Assembly (NCBI GenBank): GCA_947311845.1
Contig: CAMZMU010000049.1
Coordinates: 10,194,969 to 10,258,968, forward strand
From: Poa pratensis
Taxonomy: Eukaryota > Streptophyta > Magnoliopsida > Poales > Poaceae
Reading direction: 5' to 3'
Length of the DNA stretch: 64,000 nt
A program made the position numbers and the translations under genes. Below the pieces are notes generated by a model, which saw only the letters and a list, made by a program, of their open reading frames with translations, ran no database searches and had not been told where the DNA came from. Shown piece after piece: positions 11,721 to 22,830 of the stretch. Position 1 is the first letter of the stretch. Every line of letters begins with the position of its first letter.

Positions 11721-13240
11721 GATCATTTGGAAGGCTGAGCTTAGTAATGTATCTGGTTATGCAAGAAAAATTCCAAAGGGACTGGTAGTATATGGCATTT
11801 GTGTAGGACCGAGAGTCATTGGGAAACACTGTAGAACAAAATGACCGAGTCTCGTTTGATCCTGTCATACACTTTGTACAATTCGTTGAGCTGAAACTTG
11901 CAACCGTCATGGTTTTGGATGGATATAATATCTTTAAGTCGGGTTGCATAGACCAACTTTTCCAATATTCATAATGCATGCCACATCTCTAGGCTGCCGC
12001 TATAGTGCATCAGTGATCAGCCTAACGTGGCGCTCAAACTGTAAAAAGGGAGAAAGAAAACTTGTTAAAGATTTGGGAAGCATTTGAATTTAAGAAATGA
12101 AAATACGTATCACCATTACATCATCACATATATATGACACGAGCGTAGTTTTCTAGGTTTGTTTTTTTATTTTTCTACAGACTTAAGGACTCATGCAACA
12201 ATAAACTGGGGCATTCGCCTTAAGTCAACACAAGCAATAAAGAAACATAAAACCAGCTCTTCTTGTGTTCGAATAAGTACACGAGATGAATAAGTTCTGG
12301 AACAACTGCAATTTCAAAATCATGAACATGCATGTTGTCTCTTATTGTGTTTTTTCCACCTTTTAAGTATTGAGACAAATCGAGAAGCATCTTCATGGTT
12401 ATGTGAATTTCAGTTGTCAAGCCATATGTAATCGAGATATTCTTTTGCAGTTGCATGCGTAATATAGTTCAGTTTCTTTTTCCAATTTTCTTATCCAGAA
12501 AAACATCTCCCTTGTTCATGTGTGCACATTAAACATTGACCAAGTACTTCGGTTAGAGCCAAGACAAGAACAAGCTGATATCTCTTCTCATTACAAATTT
12601 GTTAGTACAACTTACAATCTGTCCATTTTGTGTTGAAACATTCACACATGTGTTTCACCCCATGCTGTTATTATGCCTACAACATTTTCTTAGAACATTG
12701 AAACCAATACAGAACAAGAAGACTTTAAAGATAGATAAACAAGAAACAGTCGGAGGGACACAAGAAACCTTAAGAGAGACATACCCGTAGAAACGAAGAA
12801 AAGTTCAAGATCATACAAACATTCATGAACAAGTCTCAACGAATTGTGAGTTTCAGATAATTCTTGAAACTGCGTTTTTGTTTGCTCGAGAAAAAACAAT
12901 TTGGTCAAGCACTACGAAATGGTTCTATCCATTTTTGTATTGTTTTTGTTATTTCATATGAAATGTACGGAAGCCTTAAAAACCGTTATAGATAGATTGA
13001 TGTGGTTTTCTTTTCTTTCAGTTGTACGACTCTGTTCTCATCAAAACAAGGAGAAAGAAAAACTCGGCAAAAGAGAAGAAGCGCACGAAACAGACTGCGA
13101 AACAGCTCGCGGAAGCAACAGAAACAATACGAAACGTTTCGTTCGGGAGTTGACAAAGCCCACAAAGCATCTTGGGCCTTTCGGTCGGGACTCGGGAGCC
13201 GAGCTGGGTAGGCGACGGTTTCTCCGATTTGACGCCTGAA
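11721..13240. other. Intergenic DNA, no gene recognised
   Basis: AT-rich with short open frames only. The last ~200 bases become GC-richer and probably form the promoter of the gene at 13925-14697. No convincing TATA box was picked out. Confidence 0.45.
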
Positions 13241-13572
13241 GCGTGAAATAGGAGCTCCATCGATCTTGTCTCCTTAAGTGGTAGAGGCGCCGCAGGCGCG
13301 TCCGAGCCGAGCGCATCGCCGCATCCCGTCCGTATATCCCTCCGGTGGCTCCTAACCCCACCCATCCCTCTTCTCCCTCCACCCCCACACACACCTCCCC
13401 CGCGCAAATTCTTGCCGATTTCAACTCCGCGCGGCGCCTCCGGCTGGGCATGGGCTGACGTTGGGGAGCAACAGCGCTGCTCGGGCGCTTTGACTAGGCG
13501 AGCAACGGGCGTCGGGCGGAGCAGGTCAGGACTCAGGAGCAGCGCTGCAGCCTGCCGGATTCTTCTAACAAG

Positions 13573-13901
13573 GTAAGGTGTTTTTTTTTTTGCAAACTAC
13601 GGCCGAACTGCCGATAGCCACTCTCTTTTTGGCTGCAAATACTGGTGATAGCTAGTCCGTTATTGTCTACTGATCTGCTCAGAATTGGGCTATCCTGGGT
13701 TATCGTGTACTGCTTGGCTAGAATTTACCGCTGATAGCCTATACATATTGCCTATAGAGATTGTGTTATTGTGTAATTATTGTGTTGCAAAATTACTGCC
13801 AATAGCCAATTGGATTGCATGGCATAGCTTATTTGTGTTATTCATTTGGAAAATTTGTATCACAGCTAGTGCAAATTTTTGTTAGTGTGCCCACCCTCTA
13901 G
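13573..13901 (+). other. Probable intron in the 5' leader of the 13.9 kb gene
   Basis: A strong donor (AACAAG|GTAAGG) follows a GC-rich leader at 13250-13572, and CCACCCTCTAG|TTCATT is a plausible acceptor 23 bases before the start codon. The interval is T-rich, as plant introns are. The exact acceptor is inferred; GTTAG at about 13881-13885 is an alternative. Confidence 0.5.
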
Positions 13902-13924
13902 TTCATTTCTGTGTCTGCCACTCG

Positions 13925-14697
13925 ATGGGCATCGCCATGGGCACCGGGCGAGACGCTTGTGGTGGTGGGGAGAAGGGGAGGAAGAAGGTGGAGCTATTGC
14001 AGGAAGCCATCCATGGCCTCCTTGAGGAGAATAGGGTTAAACAGCAGCAACAGCACGGGGAAGAAGATGGCTCCATGGTTCTGCAGGATCAAGATGAAGA
14101 TCTCCTCTCCTCCATGCACTCCAAGGTATGCATAGGTGTCTGCTTTTACTTGTACATCTGAATTTGTTTCAGGTTGATATGTCCGATTGCATCAGCATCG
14201 ATCTATATTTGTCTCCCTTCATCCTTTCTCGATATAAACCCTGTTCTGTTCCTCCCATTCCATCTTTTGATGCAAATCCTAAAAGCCTGCATCATCCTTG
14301 TTTCGTTCAACAGCTGGACGCACTGGAAAAGGGTGTTGATGTGGACAATGCTGATCTGAACTCTTCCCATCAGGATTCTGAGAGCATCAAGGAGGTGGGG
14401 CTGGGCGACATAGCAAAAGACCTGGACAAAATGAAGAGGCAGAACATGATCACTCACATCCTACTGGGAACGGTCATCGTGATGACGGCATTGTGGCAAT
14501 TACACGAGGTGTCGTTCCTCCTCGGGGTGCAGAAGAAACTGACCAATCCTTTCAAGTCCATGGGGGATATGATCAACAGTACCCTGAAGAGAGGAGGGAA
14601 GCCGATGATTGACGCGTCGCCTCTGCCCTCGGTCGACATTCCGGATGTTACTCTAACTGATTTGCCGACACTAGTCAGCGGTAACAATGATGACTAG
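13925..14697 (+). CDS. Small single-pass membrane protein of unknown function, two coding exons
   Basis: Exon 1 is 13925-14125 (67 codons, donor CCAAG|GTATGC) and exon 2 is 14314-14697 (acceptor TTCAACAG|CTGGAC), joining in phase 0 to give 194 residues. The start chosen is MGIAMGTGRDACGGG; a second ATG lies four codons later. Residues ~15-110 are charged and Gln/Glu/Asp-rich, with probable helical or coiled-coil stretches (LLQEAIHGLLEEN, LGDIAKDLDKMKRQN). One hydrophobic segment, about residues 111-128 (MITHILLGTVIVMTALW), is a likely membrane anchor. The C-terminal ~60 residues contain LTNPFKSMGDMINSTLKRGG and an acidic end. I recognise it only as a plant protein of unknown function. No frame disruption is visible and leader and splice signals look normal, so it is probably functional. 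The topology is inferred. Confidence 0.8.
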
Positions 14698-15587
14698 ATC
14701 TATCGGCCGATGAAGGCTGATGGGATGATAAAGAATGGCTCGTGCAGCGGAAATGCCATATGTTTTCCCCTCCATATTATTTTGCTTATCTTGTCTACAG
14801 TTCAAATTCGTAAGGTCATCTCTTGGTATCAAGTGGAAGGAAATGCAAGTAGGTTCATTAAACTTGTAGAACACAATCTTCTATTGGTTCTTAGTGAATC
14901 ATGTTTTGTCGTCAAAGCAGCTTCAAATGTGCCCCCCTATCGTTTTTATGTACGCTCTTCCTCTGAAATGCAGAATTTGTTCTTTGCTGAACTGGTCATG
15001 GTCAATCTTTGAGCTTTTTCATCTCTCTTGCCAACCAAAAGCGGACACGTTTATATTCTCTTATTTTTTTCATCTCTCTTGCCAATCAGAAGCGGACACC
15101 ATCATCCGCAAGCATAAACTTCTGTACGATGCAATGAACGTACCGACCGTTGCAACTTGCAACAACAACAAAAAAGTATGAGCAACATGAACGTTGGTCA
15201 ATGGGCATTTGAAGTCGTACCTTTTCATTAATACTTGAAGATTAAGCACTCTTACTCTGTTCTCTTTTAATGCTGGGTTGAATTAACTTTATTAACAAAA
15301 TGGCCAACGTGCAGGTCTCCCTAGAAAAGGGCATCATAGGTATCCTCCAAAGCCCTTAGATTGCGATCTTGTTGGAGAAATGAGCAACTAGTATTTTGAA
15401 GGGGCCAAGGACCAATACATGTAGAAGTGTGGTAAAGCGCAGTAACCCATTATACAATGAGGATATACAGAGAGGGACTATACACATCTAACACACACAC
15501 CCTCAAACTCATGGTGGGTCAACAACACTGAGTTTGGAGAGAAATAACCCATGCTACGCTCTTACTAGGTTGTCTTTTAATTTCTTG
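14698..15587. other. 3' region of the preceding gene and spacer
   Basis: Contains the likely 3' UTR of the 13.9 kb gene. A direct duplication of TTTTTCATCTCTCTTGCCAA plus about 15 further bases occurs at ~15012 and ~15065. No further gene is visible. Confidence 0.5.
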
Positions 15588-15589
15588 TA

Positions 15590-15800
15590 CTCCCTCCGTC
15601 CCAGTTAATAAGTCGTGCGTGCATACCTAGATCGTCAATTTGACCACATAATATCAATTATATTTTACAAAAAATATCATTTGAAACTTTAGATGTTATA
15701 TTTTGTAATGGTATAATATTTTTGTTTTACAACTAATGTTATATTAGCTAAAATTATGATCTTGGGACACGCGCTGGACTTATAAATGAGACGGAGGGAG
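15590..15800. mobile_element. Stowaway-type MITE
   Basis: Flanked by TA on both sides (15588-15589, 15801-15802), with ends CTCCCTCCGTCCC and GACGGAGGGAG. The terminal repeats are short and the 211-bp interior is AT-rich. It sits just upstream of the DUF1668 pseudogene promoter. Confidence 0.93.
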
Positions 15801-15906
15801 TATTAACAAAAACTAGATTGATCTTCCTCAAAGTATTGTGAGAAAACTAATCCAAGTGGACCCTCTCCTATGTCCTATCGGGAGCGGAGCCAACTCCCCT
15901 CCCCAT

Positions 15907-15916
15907 CTTTATATAA
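15907..15916 (+). promoter_or_regulatory. Probable TATA box of the DUF1668 gene
   Basis: CTTTATATAAG lies about 60 bases upstream of the ATG at 15972, at a typical plant distance for a short leader. Confidence 0.6.
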
Positions 15917-16256
15917 GTTCATCCCACCCAGATCAAAATCCCCAAGAAATTTCGCACCTTTTTTTGGATCCATGGCCGCCGCGTGCCGCCGCAGCAGCCG
16001 AGTGTTTGTGGCGGCGCAAGACGCGAGCGTACTAGGCATGCTCGTCTTCAACCTCAACTCAAGCATCTCTTCTCCTCCCACCCGCAGGCCGACGACGAGC
16101 CGGTGCTCAGCTTGCCCGCTCCCCTCGCCTGTTTCAAGCAAGACGACCCCTTAGACTATATGGCGCTCGCAGCCTCTCCCTCTAGCGACGTCATTGCCTC
16201 CGCCCACACCGGCGGTCGGAGCCTCCTCTATGACGGCGGCGGCGCCGTATCCCCGG

Positions 16257-17899
16257 TGCTAGCGCTAAGTTGACGAGGGAATATCTCCCCGGCAACAGCA
16301 CCGAAACAATGCTTGTACGTCACACGTCAGTTGGGAACCCCAAGAGGAAGGTATGATGAGTGCAGCAGCAAGTTTTCCCTCAGTATGAAACCAAGGTTTA
16401 ATCGAACCAGTAGGAAAACGAGGTTTGCTTCGAAGGTGTTGGTGAAGGAGTGTAGTGCGGCGCAACACCAGGGATTCCGGTGCCAACGTGGAACCTGCAC
16501 AACACAATCAAATTACTTTGCCCCAACTTAACAGTGAGGTTGTCAATCTCACCGGCTTGCTGAAAACAAAGGGTTAAACGTATCGAATGGAAATGATGTT
16601 TGTTTGCATAAAACAGTAGAGAACAATGATTGCAGTAGATTGTATTTCAGATGTAAAAGAATGGACCGGGGTCCACAGTTCACTAGTGGTGTCTCTCCAA
16701 TAAGATAACTAACATGCTGGGTAAACAAATTACAGCTGGGCAATTGACAATTGATAAGTGCATATAACATGCATGTGTGAGCTGTGGTGTCTACTATGAG
16801 ATTCATTTGGGCATTACGACAAAGTACATAGACCGCTATCCAGCATGCATCTATGCCTAAATAGTCCACTTTCCGGTTAACATCCGTACCCCTTCCAGTA
16901 TTAAGTTGCAAGCAACAGACAATTGCATTAAGTAATGTGCGTAATGTAAACAATACATTCATCCTTGAATAAAGCATTGCTGTTTTACCCCTAGTGGCAA
17001 CAACACATCTACAACCTTAGAACTTGCTGTCACTATCCCAGGTTAAATAGAGGTTGAACCCAACTATCATGCATAAATACCCCCTCTTGGAGTTACAAGT
17101 ATTCACTTGGCCAAGGCTTCAACAAGTAACGGAGAGCATGCAAGATCACAAATGACATAGACATGATAATATAATATTCAGCTCCACATAGGTATCAATA
17201 TAAGTCAGATCCCAGCAAACACAACATGTAGCATTACAATAAGATGATCTTGATCATGATAGGCAGCTCACAAGATCTAAACATGATGGCACAAGTGGAG
17301 AAGACAACCATCTAGCTACTGCTATGGACCCATAGTCCAAGGATGAACTACTCACGCATCACTCCGGAGGCGGGCATGGCGATGTAGAGCCCTCCGGTGA
17401 TGATTCCCCTCTCCGGCAGGGTGCCGGGAAGAGCTTCAGAACCCCCCGAGTTAGGGTTGACGACGGCGGCGGCAGCGAATATGTTCTGGATGAAAGGCTC
17501 GGTGTTTTAGGGTTTTCACGTCTCGGGGAATAAATAGGCGAAGGGGCGATGTCGGCGGACCCCCGAGGGGCCCAAACCACCAGGCGGCGCGGTGGGCCCC
17601 TGCCGCGCGCCTGTGGTTTGGCCACCTCGTGGCTCCTTCGTCTCTCCTTCGGACTCCGTGTACGTGCTGGAAAAATAGGGACTTGGCCTTTTGTTTCGTG
17701 CAATTCCGAGAATATTTCCAGAAGTAACTTTCTGAAACCAAAAACAGCAGAAAACAGGGAACTGGCACTGTGGCATCTTGTTAATAGGTTAGTCCCAGAA
17801 AATGCATAAAAGTGATATGAAGTGTATATAAAACATGTAGCAAATGGTATAATATAAGCATGGAACAGCAGAAATTATGGATACGTTGGAGACGTATCA
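16257..17899 (-). repeat. 3' LTR of the gypsy element (left copy)
   Basis: 1643 bp. Its terminal bases TGCTAGCGC differ from TGTTGGCGC in the other LTR. A C/T-rich segment near 17590 carries the only other differences apart from a 2-bp indel near 16298. Confidence 0.95.
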
Positions 17900-17916
17900 A
17901 GCATCCCCAAGCTTAG
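17900..17916 (-). other. Polypurine tract of the gypsy element
   Basis: On the minus strand the purine-rich CTAAGCTTGGGGATGCT directly precedes the LTR start TGATACG, the expected place for plus-strand priming. Confidence 0.7.
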
Positions 17917-20555
17917 TTCTACTCGTCCTCGAGTAGGTAAAACGATAACAACAAATAATTTCTGAGGAGACATGCTTTCACACAATCTTGATCAATATAT
18001 TGCAAGGCTCATGTCATGAATGAAGTGACTCAAAGCAATGATCTATAGTTTGCTAACAAATAGATAAAGAGTAAACAATGAATCATATAAGCAAAAACTT
18101 TTCATGAATAGTACTTTCAAGACAAGCATCAAAAAGTTTTGCATAAGAGGTAACTCATAAAGCAATAGATTCAAAGTAAAAGGCATTGAAGCAACACAAA
18201 GGATGATTAAGTTTCAGCATTTGCTTTCAACTTGTAACATGTATATCTCATGGATAGTTGTCAACATAAAGCAATATAACAAGTGCAATAAGTAAACATG
18301 TAAGAATCAATGCACACAAAGTTGACACAAGTGTTTGCTTCTAAGATAGAAAGGAGTAGGTAAACTGACTCAACATAAAGTAAAAGATAGGCCCTTCGCA
18401 GAGGGAAGCAGGGATTAAATCATGTGCTAGAGCTTTTTAAGTTTTCGAAAGCATATAGAGAGCACAAAATAAGTATTTGAGAGGTGTTTGTTGTTGTCAA
18501 CGAATGGTAGTGGGCACTCTAACCCCCTTGTCAACCAGACTTTCAAGAGCGGCTCCCATGAAGGACGTTATCTCTACCAGCAAGGTAGATCATCCCTCTT
18601 CTCTTTTGTTTACACATGTATTTTAGTTTCTTTATAGATGACACTCCTCCCAACCTTTTGCTTACACAAGCCATGGCTAACCGAATCCTCGGGTGCCTTC
18701 CAACATTCACATACCATGGAGGAGTGTCTATTTGCAAATTAAGTTGCTTACTGATAAATCAGGGCAAAACATGTGAAGAGAATTATTAATGAAAGTTGTA
18801 ATTAATTGGGGCTGGGCACCCCGTTGCCAGCTCTTTTTGCAAATTATTGGATAAGCGGATGTATATGCCACTAGTCCATTGGTGAAAGTCTGTCAGAAGT
18901 AAATGACAAGATTGAAAGATAAAACACCACATACTTCCTCATGAGCTATAAAACATTGACACAAATAAGGAGTAATAAAGTTTTGAATAGTTTAAAGGTA
19001 GCACATGAAATATTTACTTGGAATGGCAGGAAATACCACATAGTAGGTAGGTATGGTGGACACAAATGGCATGGGTTTTGGCTCAAGTTTTGGATGCACG
19101 AGAAGCATTCCCTCTCAGTACAGAGTTTAGGCTAGCAAGGTTGTTTGAAGCAAACACAAGTATAAACCGGTACAGCAAGAATCACATAAAAACATATTGC
19201 AAGTATTATAAGACTCTACACTGTCTTCCTTGTTGCTCAAACATTTTACCAGAAAATATCTAGACCTTAGAGAGAACAAATATGCATCCCAAGTCTCAAC
19301 AAGCTCTACGGTAGTTCTCCACTACTAGGCTTTAACTACATGATGCAAGAGCTTAAACATGATCTACTTGAGAGCTCAAAACAATTGCAAAGCATCAAAT
19401 CGAAACAAGACAATGATCTACAAGAATGCATATGTCTTTTCCAATACCAACTACTACATGTAGCATTTTCTTTCTTCCAAACAAACACCAATCAATTTAT
19501 TTAAACATAAACTCTCCAAATGATAATATAATGCAGCAAGAGAGTATTTATAAACAAGTGCTAACAGCTCGAAGAGATGCATGAAAAACAGGAGCTAAAA
19601 GCACTGCAGTAGCTAGTTAAGAATACTCAACAAATATAAGTGAAGAACATGAGTATTCACATGAAAAAGCGGAGCGTGTCTCTCTCCCACACAAGGATTG
19701 CTAGGATCCGAATTTATTCAAACAAAAACAAAAATAAAAACACACAGACGCTCCAAGTAAAGCGCATAAGATGTGAAAGAATTAAAATATAGTTTCACTA
19801 GAGATGACCTGATAAGTTTGTTGATGAAGAAGGGGATGCCTTGGGCATCCCCAAGCTTAGACGCTTGAGTCTCTCTGAATATGGTTGGGATGAACCACGG
19901 GGGCATCCCCAAGCTTAGGCTTTTCACTCTTCTTGATCACATAATATCACCCTTCTCGCTTGATCCTTGAAAACTTCCTTCACACCAAACTCAAGACAGT
20001 TCTCATTAGAGGGTTAGTGCATAATCAAAAATTCTCATATTCTGTAATGATACAATCAATCCCAAAGCTTCTGGACATTAGCTACAGCCACCAATGCTTT
20101 GTGGAGCAAAGAAATCCACACAAACACAGTAAAAGAGCGAATGCAAAACAAAAGGCAGAATCTGTCAAAAACAGAACAGTCTGGAATGACGAATTTTTTC
20201 GAGGCACTTAAGTTGCTCAGATGGATCTGGCCTAAAATAATGAAAGTTGCGTACATATCTCAGGAATATGCGTGATTTTTTCAGAATTTTTTGAATTTTC
20301 TACAGGGAGATAAGCTCAAATCCGTGACAGCTAAAAATCTGTCACTGCGCAGAAATCCAAATCTTGCATCAACTTTCAATATAGAACTTTACTTGGCACA
20401 ACATTGCGATAAAATAAAGATACAAAGGAGTTGCTACAGAAGTAACAAAACTCCTTGACTCAAAGAAAACAAAAATAACAGCAAATAAAAACGATGGGTT
20501 GTCTCCCATAAGCGCTTTTCTTTAACGCCTTTCAGCTAGGCGCAGAAAGTGAAAA
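17917..20555 (-). other. Non-coding interior of the gypsy element
   Basis: About 2.6 kb between the polypurine tract and the protease remnant, where an autonomous element would carry reverse transcriptase, RNase H and integrase. No open frame of those families is visible on either strand. It is AT-rich, with a few short blocks (for example GCATCCCCAAGCTTAG repeated at ~17902, ~19846 and ~19904). Confidence 0.7.
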
Positions 20556-21289
20556 TCAAGTGTTGTCAAGAGAAGAAGCATCAACATCATAACTTGCTCT
20601 AACAATAGAGTCAAAAGGTAACTTCATTCTCTTCCTAGGGAAGTGTTCCATACCTTTCTTGAGAGGAAATTGGTACCTTATATTACCTTCTTTCATATCA
20701 ATGATGGCACCAACAGTTCGAAGAAAAGGTCTTCCCAAAACAATAGGACAAGATGCATTGCATTCAATATCCATAACAATAAAATCAACGGGACAAGGTT
20801 ATTGTTTACTGTAATAAAAACATCATTAACTCGCCCCAAAGGTTTCTTCATAGCATTATCAGCGAGAAAAACATCCAAATAACAATGTTCCAAAGGTGGC
20901 AAATCAAGAATATCATAAAGCTTCTTGGGCAAAACCGAAATACTTGCACCAAGATCACACAAGGCATTGCAATCAAAATCATTCACCTTTACCTTAATGA
21001 TGGGTTCCCAACCATCTTCTAATTTCCTAGGAATAGAAGCTTTAAGTTTCAACTTCTCCTCCCTAGCTTGCAAAAGAGCATTTGTAATATGCTTTGTAAA
21101 AGCCAAATTAATAGTGCTAGCATTGGGACTTCTAGCTAATTTTTGCAAGAACATAATAACTTCAGAGATGTTACAATCATCAAAATCAAAATCATTATTG
21201 TCAATGGTGGTGGAACCATTGTCTCCAATAGTTTGAAAAATTTCAGCACTTTTATCAGAAAAAGTTTCAGCAGTTTTAGGCAATTTCAA
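20556..21289 (-). pseudogene. Retropepsin (aspartic protease) remnant, frameshifted
   Basis: The minus-strand frame contains CDLGASISVLPKKLYD, in which D-L-G-A-S is the active-site motif of gypsy-type aspartic proteases. After a frame change at about 20790 the second conserved block VLGRPFLRTVGAIID continues in another frame. The enzyme would normally process the Gag polyprotein. One single-base change separates the two blocks, so this copy cannot make a complete protease. Confidence 0.85.
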
Positions 21290-21338
21290 ACGCTTTGCAG
21301 AAGTAGTAGAGACATTACCAACACCAATAACATTACCA

Positions 21339-21548
21339 TCAATAGTAGGAGGTTACTAGCATGTAAACATTAGCATTACTAGTGGTGGTGATAGTACAAA
21401 CTCTAACTATACTATTCTCTTTTTCAAGTTCTTCCTCTTTTTCCCACCTAGCATGCAATTCAGCCAACATCCTAATATTATTATCAATTCGAACTTGGAT
21501 GGCATTTGCTGTAGCAAATGACTTAGTATCTTTAACTTCATTAGGCAT
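21339..21548 (-). pseudogene. Gag-protease linker segment of the gypsy element
   Basis: An open stretch with FATANAIQVRIDNNIRMLAE and a charged EKEEELEKE segment lies between gag and the protease. It reads as the continuation of gag after a frame change near 21600 and ends at a stop. Confidence 0.6.
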
Positions 21549-21559
21549 AACTTTCAGTT

Positions 21560-22645
21560 TTAGAATTTCAACATCATGAGCAAGACTATCAACTTTAGAA
21601 CAAGATCATCAATTTTTTCAAACTTTTCCTCAACAGTTTTATTGAAAGCTTTTTGTGTGCTAATAAATTCTTTAAGCATAGCTTCAAGATCAGAGGACAC
21701 ACTTCTATTGTTGCTGTAGGAATTACCATAAGAATTGCCATAACCATTTGAAGGATAAGGCTTATAGTTGTTGCTACCAAAATTATTCCTATAAGCATTG
21801 TTGTTGAAGTTGTTGTTTTTAATGAAGTTTACATCAACATGCTCTTCTTGAGCAACCAATGAAGCTAAAGGAACATTATTAGGATCAACATGAGATCTAC
21901 CATTCACAAGCATAGACATAATAGCATCAATCTTATCACTCAAAGAGGAGGTTTCTTCAACAGAATTTACCTTCTTACCTTGAGGAGCTCTTTCGGTGTG
22001 CCATTCGGAATAGTTGATCATCATATCATCAAGTAGCTTTGTTGCTGCACCTAAAGTGATGGACATAAAGGTTCCTCCAGAGGCTGAATCCAATAAGTTC
22101 CTTGAGGAAAAATTTAATCCTGCATAAAAGGTTTGGATGATCATCCAAGTAGTCAGTCCATGAGTGGGACAATTCTTCACCAAAGATTTCATTCTTTCCC
22201 AAGCTTGAGCAACATGTTCATTATCAAGTTGTTTAAAATTCATAATGCTACTTCTCAAGGATATAATCTTAGCAGGAGGATAATATTTCCCTATGAAAGC
22301 ATCTTTGCATTTTGTCCAAGAATCAATACTATTTCTAGGCAAAGAAAGCAACCATTCTTTAGCTCTTCCTCTCAAGGAGAAAGGAAAAAGTTTCAGTTTT
22401 ATAATATCCCCATCCATATCCTTATACTTTTGCATTTCACAAAGTTCAACAAAGTTATTAAGATGGGCAGCAGCATCATCAGTACTAACACCAGAAAATT
22501 GCTCTTTCATAACAAGATTTAATAGAGCAGGTTTAATTTCATAAAATTCTGCTGTAGAAGCAGGTGGAGCAATAGGAGTGCATATGAAATCATTGTTGTT
22601 TGTGCTAGTGAAGTCACACAACTTAGTGTTCTCAGGAGTACTCAT
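21560..22645 (-). CDS. Gag protein of the gypsy element
   Basis: The ATG at 22645 opens MSTPENTKLCDF and gives about 361 residues. A retrotransposon Gag domain is recognisable in the first ~200 residues (SLRGRAKEWLLSLP, WTKCKDAFIGKYYP, QAWERMKSLVKNCPTHGL). An Asn/Tyr-rich stretch follows (FNNNAYRNNFGSNNYKPYPS). No CCHC zinc knuckle is seen. The C-terminus is altered by a frame change near 21600. Gag forms the virus-like particle that packages element RNA. The start lies about 160 bases from the primer-binding site, as expected. Confidence 0.9.
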   Translation of the reverse strand: MSTPENTKLCDFTSTNNNDFICTPIAPPASTAEFYEIKPALLNLVMKEQFSGVSTDDAAAHLNNFVELCEMQKYKDMDGDIIKLKLFPFSLRGRAKEWLLSLPRNSIDSWTKCKDAFIGKYYPPAKIISLRSSIMNFKQLDNEHVAQAWERMKSLVKNCPTHGLTTWMIIQTFYAGLNFSSRNLLDSASGGTFMSITLGAATKLLDDMMINYSEWHTERAPQGKKVNSVEETSSLSDKIDAIMSMLVNGRSHVDPNNVPLASLVAQEEHVDVNFIKNNNFNNNAYRNNFGSNNYKPYPSNGYGNSYGNSYSNNRSVSSDLEAMLKEFISTQKAFNKTVEEKFEKIDDLVLKLIVLLMMLKF

Positions 22646-22805
22646 TTTGAAAAACAAAATCAAACTGAATTAAACAAGTAACTAATTTTTTTGTGTTTTT
22701 GATAAAGAGAGCAAACAAGACTAAATAAAAATAAACTAAGCAAGACAAATAACAAAGTAAAGAGATTGGGTGTGAGAGACTCCCCTTGCAGAAGCAATTC
22801 GGTTT

Positions 22806-22823
22806 TCCCCGGCAACGGCGCCA
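22806..22823 (-). other. Primer-binding site of the gypsy element (tRNA-Asp type)
   Basis: On the minus strand TGGCGCCGTTGCCGGGGA lies 7 bases inside the 5' LTR. It is complementary to the 3' end of plant tRNA-Asp as I recall it, the usual primer for this gypsy group. Confidence 0.85.
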
Positions 22824-22830
22824 GAAAACG

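Noticed and set aside
13577..13591. T-run in the leader intron as a minus-strand retroinsertion tail
   Set aside because: No direct repeat flanks it; T-runs are common in plant introns.
15160..15182. A-rich end CAACAACAACAAAAAAG as a retroinsertion tail
   Set aside because: No flanking duplication was found.
16549..16977. 142-codon minus-strand open frame, repeated identically at 23121-23549
   Set aside because: Both copies are the same position in the two LTRs; the sequence is LTR, not a gene.
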